Shown: positions 1 through 8,046 of the stretch, in pieces | How positions within the stretch are numbered: position 1 is the stretch's first letter | Layout: every line of letters starts with the position of its first letter | NCBI RefSeq assembly: GCF_000619945.1 | Contig: NZ_JHVC01000007.1 | Coordinates: 186,001-250,000 of the forward strand | Direction of reading: 5' to 3' | DNA length: 64,000 nucleotides | From: Clostridium lundense DSM 17049 | GTDB lineage: Bacteria; Bacillota; Clostridia; Clostridiales; Clostridiaceae | Translations under genes and position numbers: made by a program | Notes under the pieces: model-generated | What the model was told of the DNA's origin: nothing | The model's input: the letters and a program-made list of their open reading frames with translations, nothing else | The model's database searches: none

Positions 1-308
1 TTTGAGGATTTTAGAATTTGATAATATATTTTACTCTCTGTTAAGGTAGGGCGTTGCATTACTTCAGAAATTAAATACTTTTTATCTAGTTGTTCCATTG
101 TATTTAAAAGTTGTGTTAAATAACGATTGTGTAGGTAATACCTTATAAATAAGTATGAAGTAAAAATAATAATCCATGAAATAATGATAATAAAAACAAT
201 ATCTATCTTATTGCCAACTGCCAAGAGAAATAGGGATAATGTAATCATAGAAATGATATTCACAAAGGTACACACTGCATGATCTTTTATATAATCTATA
301 ATCTTCAT
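1..308 (-). CDS. Sensor histidine kinase, N-terminal part (BceS/YxdK-like), cut by window edge
   Basis: The first 102 codons of a membrane sensor kinase run off the left edge. Two membrane segments lie at about residues 14-30 and 33-53, separated by only a few polar residues, followed by a cytoplasmic helical linker. A nearly absent external loop is the known layout of intramembrane-sensing kinases such as BceS, which usually report antimicrobial peptides through a partner ABC transporter. The ATG overlaps the stop of the upstream response regulator gene (ATGA), so the two are translationally coupled. The catalytic domains lie outside the window, so the family call rests on topology and on the partner regulator. 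Confidence 0.72.
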   Translation of the reverse strand, partial: MKIIDYIKDHAVCTFVNIISMITLSLFLLAVGNKIDIVFIIIISWIIIFTSYLFIRYYLHNRYLTQLLNTMEQLDKKYLISEVMQRPTLTESKIYYQILKSS

Positions 309-970
309 ATCATATATCCCTGCCTATGTTTTGTTTTTATAAAGTTACTTAGACCAATTTGAGCCAGTTTTTCTCTTATTCTTGTAATATTTACACTTAA
401 AGTGTTGTCATCTACATAAAGCTGATTGTCCCATAGATATTCAATTATGTCAGCACGAGGAGCAATTTTTCCAGCATTTTTAAAAAGAAAATATAATATT
501 TTTAGTTCATTTTTTGTGAGTTCAACGGATTGTCCTTTATATTCTATTGTGGCATTGTCCAAGTGTAGAATAGTATTGTGATAGGATAAAATTTCTGTAT
601 GTTCAAGTGGATAGGCACGTTTTAGTAAAGAGGATATTTTAGCAAGCAAAATAGAAACATTATAAGGTTTTGTGATAAAGGCGTCTCCACCTAACATAAT
701 GCTATTTAATTCATCCATATCAGTGTTACGACTCGTAACAAATATAATGGGGGCATTGGAGAAAGTACGAACTTTTGAACATACTTTAAAACCATCTCCT
801 ATAGGCAAATTTATGTCTAATAAAATCAAATGTGGGCAACAATTTTTAATTTCTTCAACAATATCTGAAAAATCCATTACAATAGATACTGCATATTCAT
901 TGATATTTAACAAATTTTTTAGTTCTTCCTGAATAACTGGATCATCCTCAATAATCATTATCTGCTTCAT
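305..970 (-). CDS. OmpR/PhoB-family response regulator (BceR-like)
   Basis: This 221-residue two-domain regulator should be phosphorylated by the kinase encoded immediately downstream. The receiver domain (about 1-115) shows the acidic pair E8/D9/D10, the phospho-acceptor D52 in LLDINLP, and K101 in TKP. The C-terminal winged helix (about 128-221) carries LTKNELKILYFL and the end motif TKHRQGYM. The length and the missing strand residues resemble BceR/YxdJ regulators that control bacitracin-type peptide exporters. No such exporter is visible here, although it could lie left of the window. A good ribosome site precedes the ATG at 970. Confidence 0.88.
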   Translation of the reverse strand: MKQIMIIEDDPVIQEELKNLLNINEYAVSIVMDFSDIVEEIKNCCPHLILLDINLPIGDGFKVCSKVRTFSNAPIIFVTSRNTDMDELNSIMLGGDAFITKPYNVSILLAKISSLLKRAYPLEHTEILSYHNTILHLDNATIEYKGQSVELTKNELKILYFLFKNAGKIAPRADIIEYLWDNQLYVDDNTLSVNITRIREKLAQIGLSNFIKTKHRQGYMI

Positions 971-1091
971 TTTTTACCTCCATTTCTACTGTATTATAAA
1001 GCCATCTAATAATATTATTATATTTCCTTCTTCTAAAATAAACAACAATAGGAAAATAAGGAAAAGATATGTGATTTTACAAGTGACAAAA

Positions 1092-1119
1092 ATGTAAGGC
1101 TTTTTCTCAATATGTAAGG
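1092..1119. promoter_or_regulatory. Direct repeat ATGTAAGG, 20-bp period, between regulator and PspC gene
   Basis: The octamer ATGTAAGG occurs at 1092-1099 and again at 1112-1119, exactly 20 bases apart, so both copies would face the same side of the helix. It lies between the divergent response regulator and PspC genes, about 30 bases upstream of a TATAAT at 1151-1156. OmpR-family regulators often bind phased direct repeats, so this may be a binding site for the neighbouring regulator. That role is inferred. Confidence 0.35.
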
Positions 1120-1205
1120 TAAATAAATGGAATGAAATTCTTTGAAAAAGTATAATTAAATCATGAAGTTAAGAAATTTTTAAATTTGAGAGGAAGAGAT
1201 TTAAC

Positions 1206-1430
1206 ATGAATAAATCACTTGTAAGAATAAAAGAAAATTCAATGTTGTTTGGAGTATGTATTGGCATAGCAGAATATTTTAATTTAGATGTTTCAAAAAT
1301 ACGTATTGCTTGGGTTATATCAATATTATTCTTCGGAACAGGATTATTATTATATGTTATATTAGCAATTGTACTTAATAAAAAGGAAGAAGAATATGTA
1401 GATGATATTAAAATTGATTTATTAAAATAG
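1206..1430 (+). CDS. PspC domain protein
   Basis: A 74-residue protein made almost entirely of a PspC domain: a short basic amphipathic start, the conserved GVCIGIAEYFNLDVSKIRIAWV block at about 16-37 (seen in pieces), one hydrophobic segment at about 36-58, and a charged tail. PspC domains sit in the membrane and take part in envelope-stress responses. A GAGAGGAAGAG-type ribosome site precedes the ATG, and a TATAAT box lies at 1151-1156 with no clear -35 element. It is divergent from the BceR-like regulator, which fits an envelope-stress theme. Confidence 0.85.
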   Translation: MNKSLVRIKENSMLFGVCIGIAEYFNLDVSKIRIAWVISILFFGTGLLLYVILAIVLNKKEEEYVDDIKIDLLK

Positions 1431-1462
1431 ATGCTTAAAAAATCTATAAGTTTAGTATTTAC

Positions 1463-1491
1463 TTGCAAATTAGTATAAAAGTATATATAAT
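1463..1491 (+). promoter_or_regulatory. Sigma-A promoter of the serS T-box transcript
   Basis: TTGCAA at 1463-1468 and TATAAT at 1486-1491 are separated by 17 bases. Transcription would start near 1498, just before the T-box leader. Confidence 0.6.
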
Positions 1492-1504
1492 TATAATACA
1501 ATAT

Positions 1505-1747
1505 AGATTAAAAAACAGTGTTGATAAAAGCTAGGATTTATAAATTTCTTCAGAGAGTCGATGGTTGGTGAGAATCGGTGAAAAGCTAAATCTGTCCACT
1601 TTTGGAACTGTCGGTGATAAATCGAAAGGTTAGTATCCTTTATCATACTAATGTCGAGAGGCTGATTTTTATTATGGATCAGCAATTTGGGTGGCAACGC
1701 GGATTTCTTCCGTCCCATTTATTATGGGATGGAGGTTTTTTTATTTT
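1505..1747 (+). promoter_or_regulatory. Serine T-box riboswitch with leader terminator
   Basis: The leader of serS holds the hallmarks of a T-box: the GGTTGGTGAGAATC block of stem I at about 1563-1576, a candidate serine specifier UCC at 1595-1597, and the conserved GGGTGGCAACGCGG box at about 1689-1702. The UGGC within it would pair with the NCCA end of uncharged tRNA whose discriminator base is G, as in tRNA-Ser. The hairpin CCGTCCCAT/ATGGGATGGAGG at 1709-1735 followed by a T run is the terminator. Uncharged tRNA-Ser would favour antitermination and raise serS expression. Confidence 0.9.
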
Positions 1748-1832
1748 ATCCAATGATTACGTGCTCTAATGCTCCCATATTCTTCAAAGTGGAAGTAAAA
1801 ACTTTCTCTGAAGACAAGAACTCTGTTTATGG
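1748..1832 (+). repeat. Dispersed repeat, copy A (inside the serS leader)
   Basis: This 85-base element starts ATCCAATGATTACGTGCTCT and ends with CTCTGTTTATGG. It matches the reverse complement of 17411-17496 at most positions over its full length, and its first half matches 24615-24660. It lies between the T-box terminator and the serS ribosome site, so it would be transcribed in every full-length serS mRNA. Its function is unknown. Confidence 0.7.
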
Positions 1833-1878
1833 TTTAAAAATTATAATATTATTTATATTTAATCTAGGAGGAGAAATC

Positions 1879-3156
1879 ATGTTAGATTTAAAATTTGTAA
1901 GAGAAAACCCAGAAATTGTTAAAGAGAATATAAGGAACAAATTTCAGGATAGTAAGCTGAACTTAGTAGATGAAGTAATCTCTATGGATGTTGAACTCAG
2001 AAATATAAAGCAAGAAGCAGATTTTTTAAGAGCTAGTAGAAACAAGATTTCAAAGCAAATTGGTGGATTAATGGCTCAAGGTAAGAAAGAAGAAGCAGAA
2101 AAAATGAAAAAACAGGTTACATCAGATTCTGAACATTTAGCCCAGTTAGAAGTAAAAGAAGAGGAACTTGAAAAGAAAATTAAAGATATTATGATGGTTA
2201 TTCCAAATATAATTGATCCAAGTGTTCCTATTGGCAAAGATGATAGTGAAAATGTAGAAGTTCAGCGCTATGGTGAACCAGTTGTACCTGATTTTGAAAT
2301 TCCATACCATACTGATATTATGGAGAAATTAAATGGTATTGATTTAGATAGTGCTAGAAAGGTTGCTGGTAATGGTTTCTATTATTTGATGGGAGATATT
2401 GCTAGACTTCATTCTGCAGTAATTTCTTATGCTAGAGACTTTATGATAAATCGTGGTTTTACATATTGCATTCCACCTTTTATGATTCGTAGTGAAGTTG
2501 TAAATGGTGTTATGAGTTTTGCAGAGATGGATGCTATGATGTACAAAATAGAAGGAGAAGATTTATATTTAATTGGAACTAGTGAACATTCTATGATTGG
2601 TAAATTTATTGATACCATATTACCTGAAGAATCTTTACCACAAACATTAACTAGTTATTCTCCTTGCTTCAGAAAAGAAAAAGGAGCTCATGGTATTGAG
2701 GAAAGAGGAGTATATAGAATTCATCAATTTGAAAAGCAGGAAATGATAGTTGTATGTAAGCCAGAAGATAGTATGATGTGGTATGACAAGTTATGGCAGA
2801 ATACAGTAGATTTCTTCCGTTCCTTGGATATACCAGTAAGAACTTTAGAATGCTGTTCTGGCGATTTAGCAGATTTAAAGGTAAAATCAGTGGATGTAGA
2901 AGCTTGGTCCCCTAGACAGAAAAAATATTTTGAAGTAGGAAGCTGCTCTAACTTGGGTGATGCACAAGCACGCCGACTAAAAATTCGTGTAAGTGGTAAA
3001 GATGGTAAATATTTTGCGCATACATTAAATAATACAGTAGTTGCACCTCCAAGAATGTTGATTGCCTTTTTAGAGAATAATTTAAATGCAGACGGTTCTG
3101 TAAATATTCCAGTTGCATTACAACCATATATGGGAGGAATGACAATAATTAAATAA
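1879..3156 (+). CDS. serS: Serine--tRNA ligase (atypical sequence type)
   Basis: This cytosolic class II synthetase of 425 residues joins serine to tRNA-Ser. The N-terminal coiled-coil tRNA-binding arm covers about 1-110. Motif 2 is seen as PCFRKEKGAHGIEERG followed by RIHQFEKQE, and motif 3 as APPRMLIAFLENN near the end, followed by LQPYMGG. Motif 3 differs from the usual bacterial AVGRT-type core, so this may be an archaeal-like or secondary SerRS (inferred). The ATG at 1879 follows GGAGGAG and gives the usual family length; an in-frame reading further upstream would run through the T-box and is rejected. It is controlled by the upstream T-box. Confidence 0.93.
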   Translation: MLDLKFVRENPEIVKENIRNKFQDSKLNLVDEVISMDVELRNIKQEADFLRASRNKISKQIGGLMAQGKKEEAEKMKKQVTSDSEHLAQLEVKEEELEKKIKDIMMVIPNIIDPSVPIGKDDSENVEVQRYGEPVVPDFEIPYHTDIMEKLNGIDLDSARKVAGNGFYYLMGDIARLHSAVISYARDFMINRGFTYCIPPFMIRSEVVNGVMSFAEMDAMMYKIEGEDLYLIGTSEHSMIGKFIDTILPEESLPQTLTSYSPCFRKEKGAHGIEERGVYRIHQFEKQEMIVVCKPEDSMMWYDKLWQNTVDFFRSLDIPVRTLECCSGDLADLKVKSVDVEAWSPRQKKYFEVGSCSNLGDAQARRLKIRVSGKDGKYFAHTLNNTVVAPPRMLIAFLENNLNADGSVNIPVALQPYMGGMTIIK

Positions 3157-3204
3157 TAAGTAACAAGGATAGTTTACTTTATCAAACTATCCTTGTTACT
3201 TATT
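3155..3204 (+). terminator. Terminator of serS
   Basis: A perfect inverted repeat with about 20-base arms begins in the serS stop codon and closes over a short A+T-rich loop. The arms read AATAAGTAACAAGGATAGTT and its complement. Confidence 0.75.
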
Positions 3205-3269
3205 ATTTTACAGACAATAGTATAAGAAGAATAATTAGAAAATATAAGATGTGTAATAAATAAAATCTG

Positions 3270-3313
3270 AAAAGGATGCTTGATTAATTAAATATATCAA
3301 GTATCCTTTTTTA
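3270..3313 (+). terminator. Second hairpin with T run downstream of serS
   Basis: AAAAGGATGCTTGAT pairs with ATCAAGTATCCTTTTTT across a short loop, with one G-U pair. It lies in the gap 3205-3491, in which no gene or other signal was recognised apart from A+T-rich sequence. Confidence 0.55.
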
Positions 3314-3491
3314 CTTAATATATGGTTAAGTATGTTGCAGACTATATTTTTAATAAAATAATCAGAAGTTTTTAATGTTAGTATCTATATTTTTGTGGAC
3401 AATCATTAGCAAAAAATATAAAATAATTCAATATAGGAAATTTTTAAAGTTATTAGATAAAGAAAACGATGTAAGAGATGAGGGAGAAAGT

Positions 3492-4160
3492 ATGAACGCA
3501 TTAGAAAGAAAACGAAAATCTATAGAAATATTAAAAGCTAATAAGGTTCCATATATGGAAGGTCTTCCACTTATTGAGGATGTAAATGATATAGAAGTGC
3601 GAAGTGAAGAAGAAATAGCTAAACGTGCTATTGCCTGTTTAATATCTATTCAAGTGGCTTGTGATATTAATAGTGGAGAGAATATTGAAGAATCTAAAGA
3701 GTTTTTTCAAGGAGTTTTAGGCAAGTATGCTGTAAGAGAAGAATTAAGTGATAATGAGAAGAAAATTATTTTTGGTAACCCAGAAAATCAAGAAGTAATT
3801 AATATGATATGGAAATATGAGGCCTATTGGATACTTATTTGGGCACTGGGAATTGTAGATAAATTAGAATATCCTTCCCAAATATGCGATTGTGACTTTG
3901 CAATTCATTCAGTAATGGATTGTGAAGATTTTAATGATTTTATGAAAACAGTTAAATTAAGAAGTATAGATGAAATATTAGATGAAGCGGATTTAATTTA
4001 TCGTTATAACTGGGCTTGTGTAGATGCTAGAATACATGGAAAAAATGCACCAGCAGGTCTAGATTCAGGAGTGGTATTTGAACGTCATTGGGGATTAAAC
4101 TGGCTTATTGGAAAAGGTACATATAATGATAACTGGGACAGTGTTTCAACAGATACTTAA
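3492..4160 (+). CDS. DUF4272 domain protein
   Basis: A 222-residue soluble protein with the DUF4272 layout: an N-terminal basic helix (RKRKSIEIL), the phrase EIAKRAIACLISIQVACDI at about 45-63, a tryptophan-rich middle (MIWKYEAYWILIWALG), and a C-terminal NWACVDAR block ending in FERHWGLNWL. The biochemical role of the family is unknown; it is often seen near SUKH-type proteins in polymorphic-toxin immunity neighbourhoods. The ATG at 3492 follows GAGGGAGAAAG; the reading frame is open further upstream but that part has no ribosome site. A SUKH protein follows 90 bases later. Confidence 0.8.
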   Translation: MNALERKRKSIEILKANKVPYMEGLPLIEDVNDIEVRSEEEIAKRAIACLISIQVACDINSGENIEESKEFFQGVLGKYAVREELSDNEKKIIFGNPENQEVINMIWKYEAYWILIWALGIVDKLEYPSQICDCDFAIHSVMDCEDFNDFMKTVKLRSIDEILDEADLIYRYNWACVDARIHGKNAPAGLDSGVVFERHWGLNWLIGKGTYNDNWDSVSTDT

Positions 4161-4249
4161 TAAATTAGAATACAAAATTATTTAGTTGTCTATAGGGAGA
4201 TGAAAGTGATTAGGATTTGCTTTAATCTCTCTTTCATTAAGGAGAAGAA

Positions 4250-5677
4250 ATGAATAAAGAAAAGATTGTGAAACAAGAACAATTAAATGAAAAGCATAAG
4301 CAAGAGATATTAAATAAACTAAAATTAGCAGAAGAAAAAAGAGGGAAGAAGATTAATTTAAATTCACCAATAGCAACTAGTGAGGTGCGTATGCTAGAAG
4401 AAAAGTATAACTTCAAGTTGCCACCAGATTATTTTTGGTTTATAACAGAAATAGGTGATGGCGGAGAGGGACCTCATGGAGAATTAATGAAATTTGGTGG
4501 AAGAGAAGAGATTTATTATAAATTGTGTGGAAAAGAAAATAGGTTACCTGAATTGAAAAATATGGAGGATGTAGAAAGATATCAAGAAGAATTTATTGAT
4601 GAATCTCAGAATAACCAATTTGCATTTCAGGAAGGAATATTAAGTATTTGCTATAAAAGTTTTAAATATCCTAATGGTGATAACTGTGGTAATGATGATG
4701 AAATGGTACTCATTGTTAATGGAAATAACTATGGTGAAATTATTACTATTCATGTATCACAGGAAAGAATCCCACGTTATGGAAATACTAATTATTTTTT
4801 GCATTGGTATGAGCGATGGCTTGAAGATGTGATTTTAGATTGCAATATATCATATGATTTTGAAAATCTTTTAGGTGGAAGTGTGGAAGAACTTGTTGAT
4901 CTATATAAAATTACAAAGGATAATAACCAAAAGGAAAGAATATGGAATTCTTTTACTAGATTTAAAAAACTGTCTGGAGAAGAAAAGAAAAATATACATG
5001 AGTTGCTAATTTATGAAAGTGATAAGGATTTTAAGATACATGGTCTTCATACACTTCAAAAAATCAATTATGATAAAATAGATGAGGTGTTTATCTCTAT
5101 GATTACATTAGAAAATAAGGAAATATTTAATGAGATATGTAGGATTATATCTTATAAATATACAACATTCATGGATTTTGAAACTTATCGCTGTTATCCA
5201 AAAGAAGGACTTGAGAACTGGTATGAATATGCATTAAAGATGTTTCCTTATATTATTGAACAAGAACAAGACTCTTATATGGGATTTGAGGGAGCAAATT
5301 TCGAAATTGATTATTGCTTGGACTTGATAACAATAAATCCCAAGTTTAAGGTAGTTGATCTTGAAACTTATTTTATGAATAAAAATGAATATATTGTTTC
5401 AAAAATTGCAGAAGAATGCATGAGATATGGAAAAGCAGAGGAATTAAAAGAATTTTTTAAAAGACAAGTAAAACGCCTTATAAAAATAGAGCATTGTAAG
5501 AAACTTGATAGATTAATATATAAGATGGAAACTTTTATTTATAAGCATCCCAAATATAAGGAAGAAATAGAACCATTAATATTATCAGGTTCAAAATTAA
5601 TTGTATCTAAGGCAGATGATGGTGTAGATGTAGAAGTGTTGAACTTAGAAAATATTCGAAACAGACTAAAATGTTAA
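4250..5677 (+). CDS. SMI1/KNR4 (SUKH) family protein with helical C-terminal extension
   Basis: This 475-residue protein begins with a charged helix, followed by a SUKH domain at about 35-185. The hallmark EVRMLEEKYNFKLPPDYFWF and IGDGGEGP are visible, as is a late WYERWLED block. SUKH domains bind partner proteins and commonly act as immunity proteins against contact-dependent or polymorphic toxins. The remaining 280 residues are helical and HEAT-like in pattern, with repeated IHELL and HGLHTLQKI blocks. GGAGAAG precedes the ATG at 4250. It follows the DUF4272 gene on the same strand; no toxin gene is visible nearby. Confidence 0.78.
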   Translation: MNKEKIVKQEQLNEKHKQEILNKLKLAEEKRGKKINLNSPIATSEVRMLEEKYNFKLPPDYFWFITEIGDGGEGPHGELMKFGGREEIYYKLCGKENRLPELKNMEDVERYQEEFIDESQNNQFAFQEGILSICYKSFKYPNGDNCGNDDEMVLIVNGNNYGEIITIHVSQERIPRYGNTNYFLHWYERWLEDVILDCNISYDFENLLGGSVEELVDLYKITKDNNQKERIWNSFTRFKKLSGEEKKNIHELLIYESDKDFKIHGLHTLQKINYDKIDEVFISMITLENKEIFNEICRIISYKYTTFMDFETYRCYPKEGLENWYEYALKMFPYIIEQEQDSYMGFEGANFEIDYCLDLITINPKFKVVDLETYFMNKNEYIVSKIAEECMRYGKAEELKEFFKRQVKRLIKIEHCKKLDRLIYKMETFIYKHPKYKEEIEPLILSGSKLIVSKADDGVDVEVLNLENIRNRLKC

Positions 5678-5690
5678 TATTATTTTATAA

Positions 5691-5725
5691 AAACCTACAT
5701 TAGAAAAACATTCTAATGTAGGTTT
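5691..5725. terminator. Bidirectional terminator between convergent genes
   Basis: AAACCTACATTAGA and TCTAATGTAGGTTT form a perfect 14-bp stem over a short A-rich loop, flanked by A and T runs on either side. It overlaps the last codons of the minus-strand isochorismatase gene. Confidence 0.8.
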
Positions 5726-6405
5726 ATTGCATTAAGAGGAAATTTAATTAAATTAACTTTTGTTAACACTGCCCGATTTCTAGTTCCAGGACTATTAAGC
5801 ATATGCCATGCAGTGTATTGTTCGGCATAAGGAATATTAGCAGACATGCAATCAACGGGAACAATAACATTGTAACCGCGGAAAGCAGCACTAGTAGCTG
5901 TGTGAAGAACTGCACCATTAGCGGCATAGCCAGTAATTATAACAGTTTTAATACCTTTTTTCTGTAATATTTCTTCTAAATTAGTTTTATAGAATTTATC
6001 TACGCTTGATTTTACAATAGGATCACTTGGTAAAGGAGCTAGTTGCTTGAAAACATCTGAAGGATTTCCCGTAGGTATAAGGCTATACACAACTAGCATA
6101 CCATTTTTGCGGGATTTCGTTAATAAATTATAAATATTAGGGATGGAGGCTATACAGCGATAACTTTTGCATATAGAGGTCTCCATATCTAATATTAATA
6201 GTGCGCTGGTTTTTGGATCTACTGTAACTGATTTCAGTTCAGGTGCAGGAGGAACAGAAACGGTATTCCATTCATCAATGATTGTTTGATTTGTTAATTC
6301 AGCTCTTATACTCCTAGGAGGCCAGTATCCACTATAGTTAATGTTGTCATTGCTAAGGTATCTAACCCATTGACAATGAATAGGACAAAAATACATCACA
6401 TCCAT
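5713..6405 (-). CDS. Isochorismatase-fold cysteine hydrolase family protein lacking the catalytic cysteine
   Basis: A 230-residue protein with the isochorismatase-like Rossmann fold. The catalytic Asp is D73 (ALLILDME) and the catalytic Lys is K137 (SVDKFYKT). The motif that normally holds the nucleophile, TGxxTNxCV, reads TGYAANGAVLHTA, so alanine (A165) replaces cysteine. The protein also has a non-standard 60-residue N-terminus with CPIHC. It may be a pseudo-enzyme or belong to a subfamily with altered chemistry; no substrate can be proposed. A ribosome site GGAG precedes the ATG, and a 10-bp-arm inverted repeat lies just upstream. Confidence 0.72.
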   Translation of the reverse strand: MDVMYFCPIHCQWVRYLSNDNINYSGYWPPRSIRAELTNQTIIDEWNTVSVPPAPELKSVTVDPKTSALLILDMETSICKSYRCIASIPNIYNLLTKSRKNGMLVVYSLIPTGNPSDVFKQLAPLPSDPIVKSSVDKFYKTNLEEILQKKGIKTVIITGYAANGAVLHTATSAAFRGYNVIVPVDCMSANIPYAEQYTAWHMLNSPGTRNRAVLTKVNLIKFPLNAINLH

Positions 6406-6426
6406 TCTCCTAACATGTTTTTATAT

Positions 6427-6451
6427 CATTACATATTATGTATATGTAATG
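6427..6451. promoter_or_regulatory. Inverted repeat upstream of the isochorismatase-like gene
   Basis: CATTACATAT (6427-6436) and ATATGTAATG (6442-6451) form a perfect 10-bp dyad with a 5-base centre, about 20 bases upstream of the minus-strand ATG. It has the size of an operator for a dimeric repressor. The rest of the gap 6406-6679 holds no convincing gene. Confidence 0.4.
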
Positions 6452-6679
6452 TATAAGAAAAAGTTTCATTTTCACCTTCGGATTATGCTGCTATGGACTT
6501 ATAAAAAACAACCCTTATGTAGATGGATTACATTCAAATCTTTATTTTTTCTTTATTTTTACTATATAAAATCTAAATATTTACTTATTAGAATAGTAAT
6601 TGAAATAAAAAAATGTATCTATATAATGCTAATCAAGAGATGATGTTGTATATTTACATTATAGAAAGGAAGTAAGTTT

Positions 6680-7957
6680 ATGTTTAATAAGACTAAAAAA
6701 CATAGGAGTAAGAAAAAAATATTAATTACAACTTTATGCACATTAACAGTAATTATTTTAGTAGCATTTTTTCTACCAATAGTAACTTATAGAACATCTC
6801 CTGTTAATGGTAATAGTGGAATAGCCAGACGACCTGAAGCAGCAAATCGTGACAAAGGTAAATTAAAAAAGTTGCCTTCATATAATAAAAATTCTCCAGA
6901 GGCGTTTCAAGTAGACCTAATAAGCAGTGACATTTCAGACTTAGATGTTTCAGATAGGGTGAATGATCTTATGTATTCTGATTTTGATAGCAAAACAAAA
7001 TGGCCTAAATCACTGCCTAAAGAATTTGATCCCGAAGCCATTATGAATTATGGAAAAAATCCAGGTTTAAATATAAGAAAATTACATGAAAAAGGCATTA
7101 CTGGTAAAGACGTAAATGTTGCTATTATTGATCAAATGCTTTTAACAGGTCATGAAGAATATAAAGATAGATTAAAGTTTTATGAGGAAATTCATGCAAA
7201 TGAAGATGGGGGGGCATCTATGCATGGAGCTGCTCTTAGTTCTATAGCAGTAGGTAAAAATGTGGGTGTTGCGCCGGAGGCAAATTTATACTACATTGCA
7301 CAGTTTTATGCAAATATAACTCCATTAAGTTTTCTTACTATGAAATATAGTTGGGACTTTACCTATTTAGCAAAGTCTGTTGATAGAATACTAGAAATAA
7401 ATAAAACTCTTCCTAAAGATAAAAAGATAAGAGTAATATCCATGTCTATAGGTTGGGGATCAGGTCAAAAGGGCTTCAAAGAAATAGATGAAGCAGTAAA
7501 AAGAGCTAAAAATGAAGGTATACTAGTATTATGTTCAAACTTAGATAGATATTATAACATAAAGTTAATGGGACTTGGAAGAGAGCCACTTAGTGATCCA
7601 GATGACCTTAATAGTTATGACATAGGTATATGGTGGAAAAATGAACCTGAATCCTTTGAGAAAATTATAGATAATACCATTATGGTACCTATGGATAGTA
7701 GATGTACTGCAAGTCCTACTGGAAATTCTGACTATGTTTTCTATAGAAATGGAGGTTTGAGTTGGGTTACTCCTTATGTAGCAGGACTATATGCATTAGC
7801 GTGTCAAGTAAAACCAGATATCACTCCAAAACTTTTCTTTAAAGAAGTCATAGCTACAGGCGATGTAAAAACTATAGAGAAAGATGGCAAAAAACACAAA
7901 TTTGGTACTATTATAAATCCCGAAAGGTTATTAGACAAGCTACAAAAAGAAAAGTAA
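6680..7957 (+). CDS. Membrane-anchored S8 family (subtilisin-like) serine peptidase
   Basis: A 425-residue protein with a basic start and one membrane or signal segment at about 13-34, so the protease domain should face outward. The catalytic triad is readable as D151 (VAIIDQ), H182 (SMHGAALSS) and S361 (GGLSWVTPYVAG). The Ser motif diverges from the family GTSMATPHVAG, with LSWVTPYVAG here, but the nucleophile is kept. The stretch 40-140 may be a pro-region. The ATG at 6680 follows GAAAGGAAG. It is followed by a two-component system, and may act on envelope or signalling proteins (inferred). Confidence 0.86.
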   Translation: MFNKTKKHRSKKKILITTLCTLTVIILVAFFLPIVTYRTSPVNGNSGIARRPEAANRDKGKLKKLPSYNKNSPEAFQVDLISSDISDLDVSDRVNDLMYSDFDSKTKWPKSLPKEFDPEAIMNYGKNPGLNIRKLHEKGITGKDVNVAIIDQMLLTGHEEYKDRLKFYEEIHANEDGGASMHGAALSSIAVGKNVGVAPEANLYYIAQFYANITPLSFLTMKYSWDFTYLAKSVDRILEINKTLPKDKKIRVISMSIGWGSGQKGFKEIDEAVKRAKNEGILVLCSNLDRYYNIKLMGLGREPLSDPDDLNSYDIGIWWKNEPESFEKIIDNTIMVPMDSRCTASPTGNSDYVFYRNGGLSWVTPYVAGLYALACQVKPDITPKLFFKEVIATGDVKTIEKDGKKHKFGTIINPERLLDKLQKEK

Positions 7958-7980
7958 TCACATTAAAATGATATATAATG

Positions 7981-8015
7981 TTATTATACTATTTTATTTA
8001 TAAATAGTATAATAA
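7981..8015. terminator. A+T-only hairpin between peptidase and regulator genes
   Basis: TTATTATACTATTT (7981-7994) pairs perfectly with AAATAGTATAATAA (8002-8015). It has no G+C core and no strong T run, so it could be a weak terminator or an operator rather than a true terminator. Confidence 0.4.
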
Positions 8016-8046
8016 TGTTATATTATTTAAGTATAGGATGATTATA

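Noticed and set aside
1687..1878. In-frame N-terminal extension of serS
   Set aside because: It runs through the T-box terminator and a repeat copy; the ATG at 1879 has a strong ribosome site and gives the normal family length.
6449..6643. 64-codon frame upstream of the S8 peptidase
   Set aside because: No ribosome site, overlaps an inverted repeat, composition like random A+T-rich DNA.
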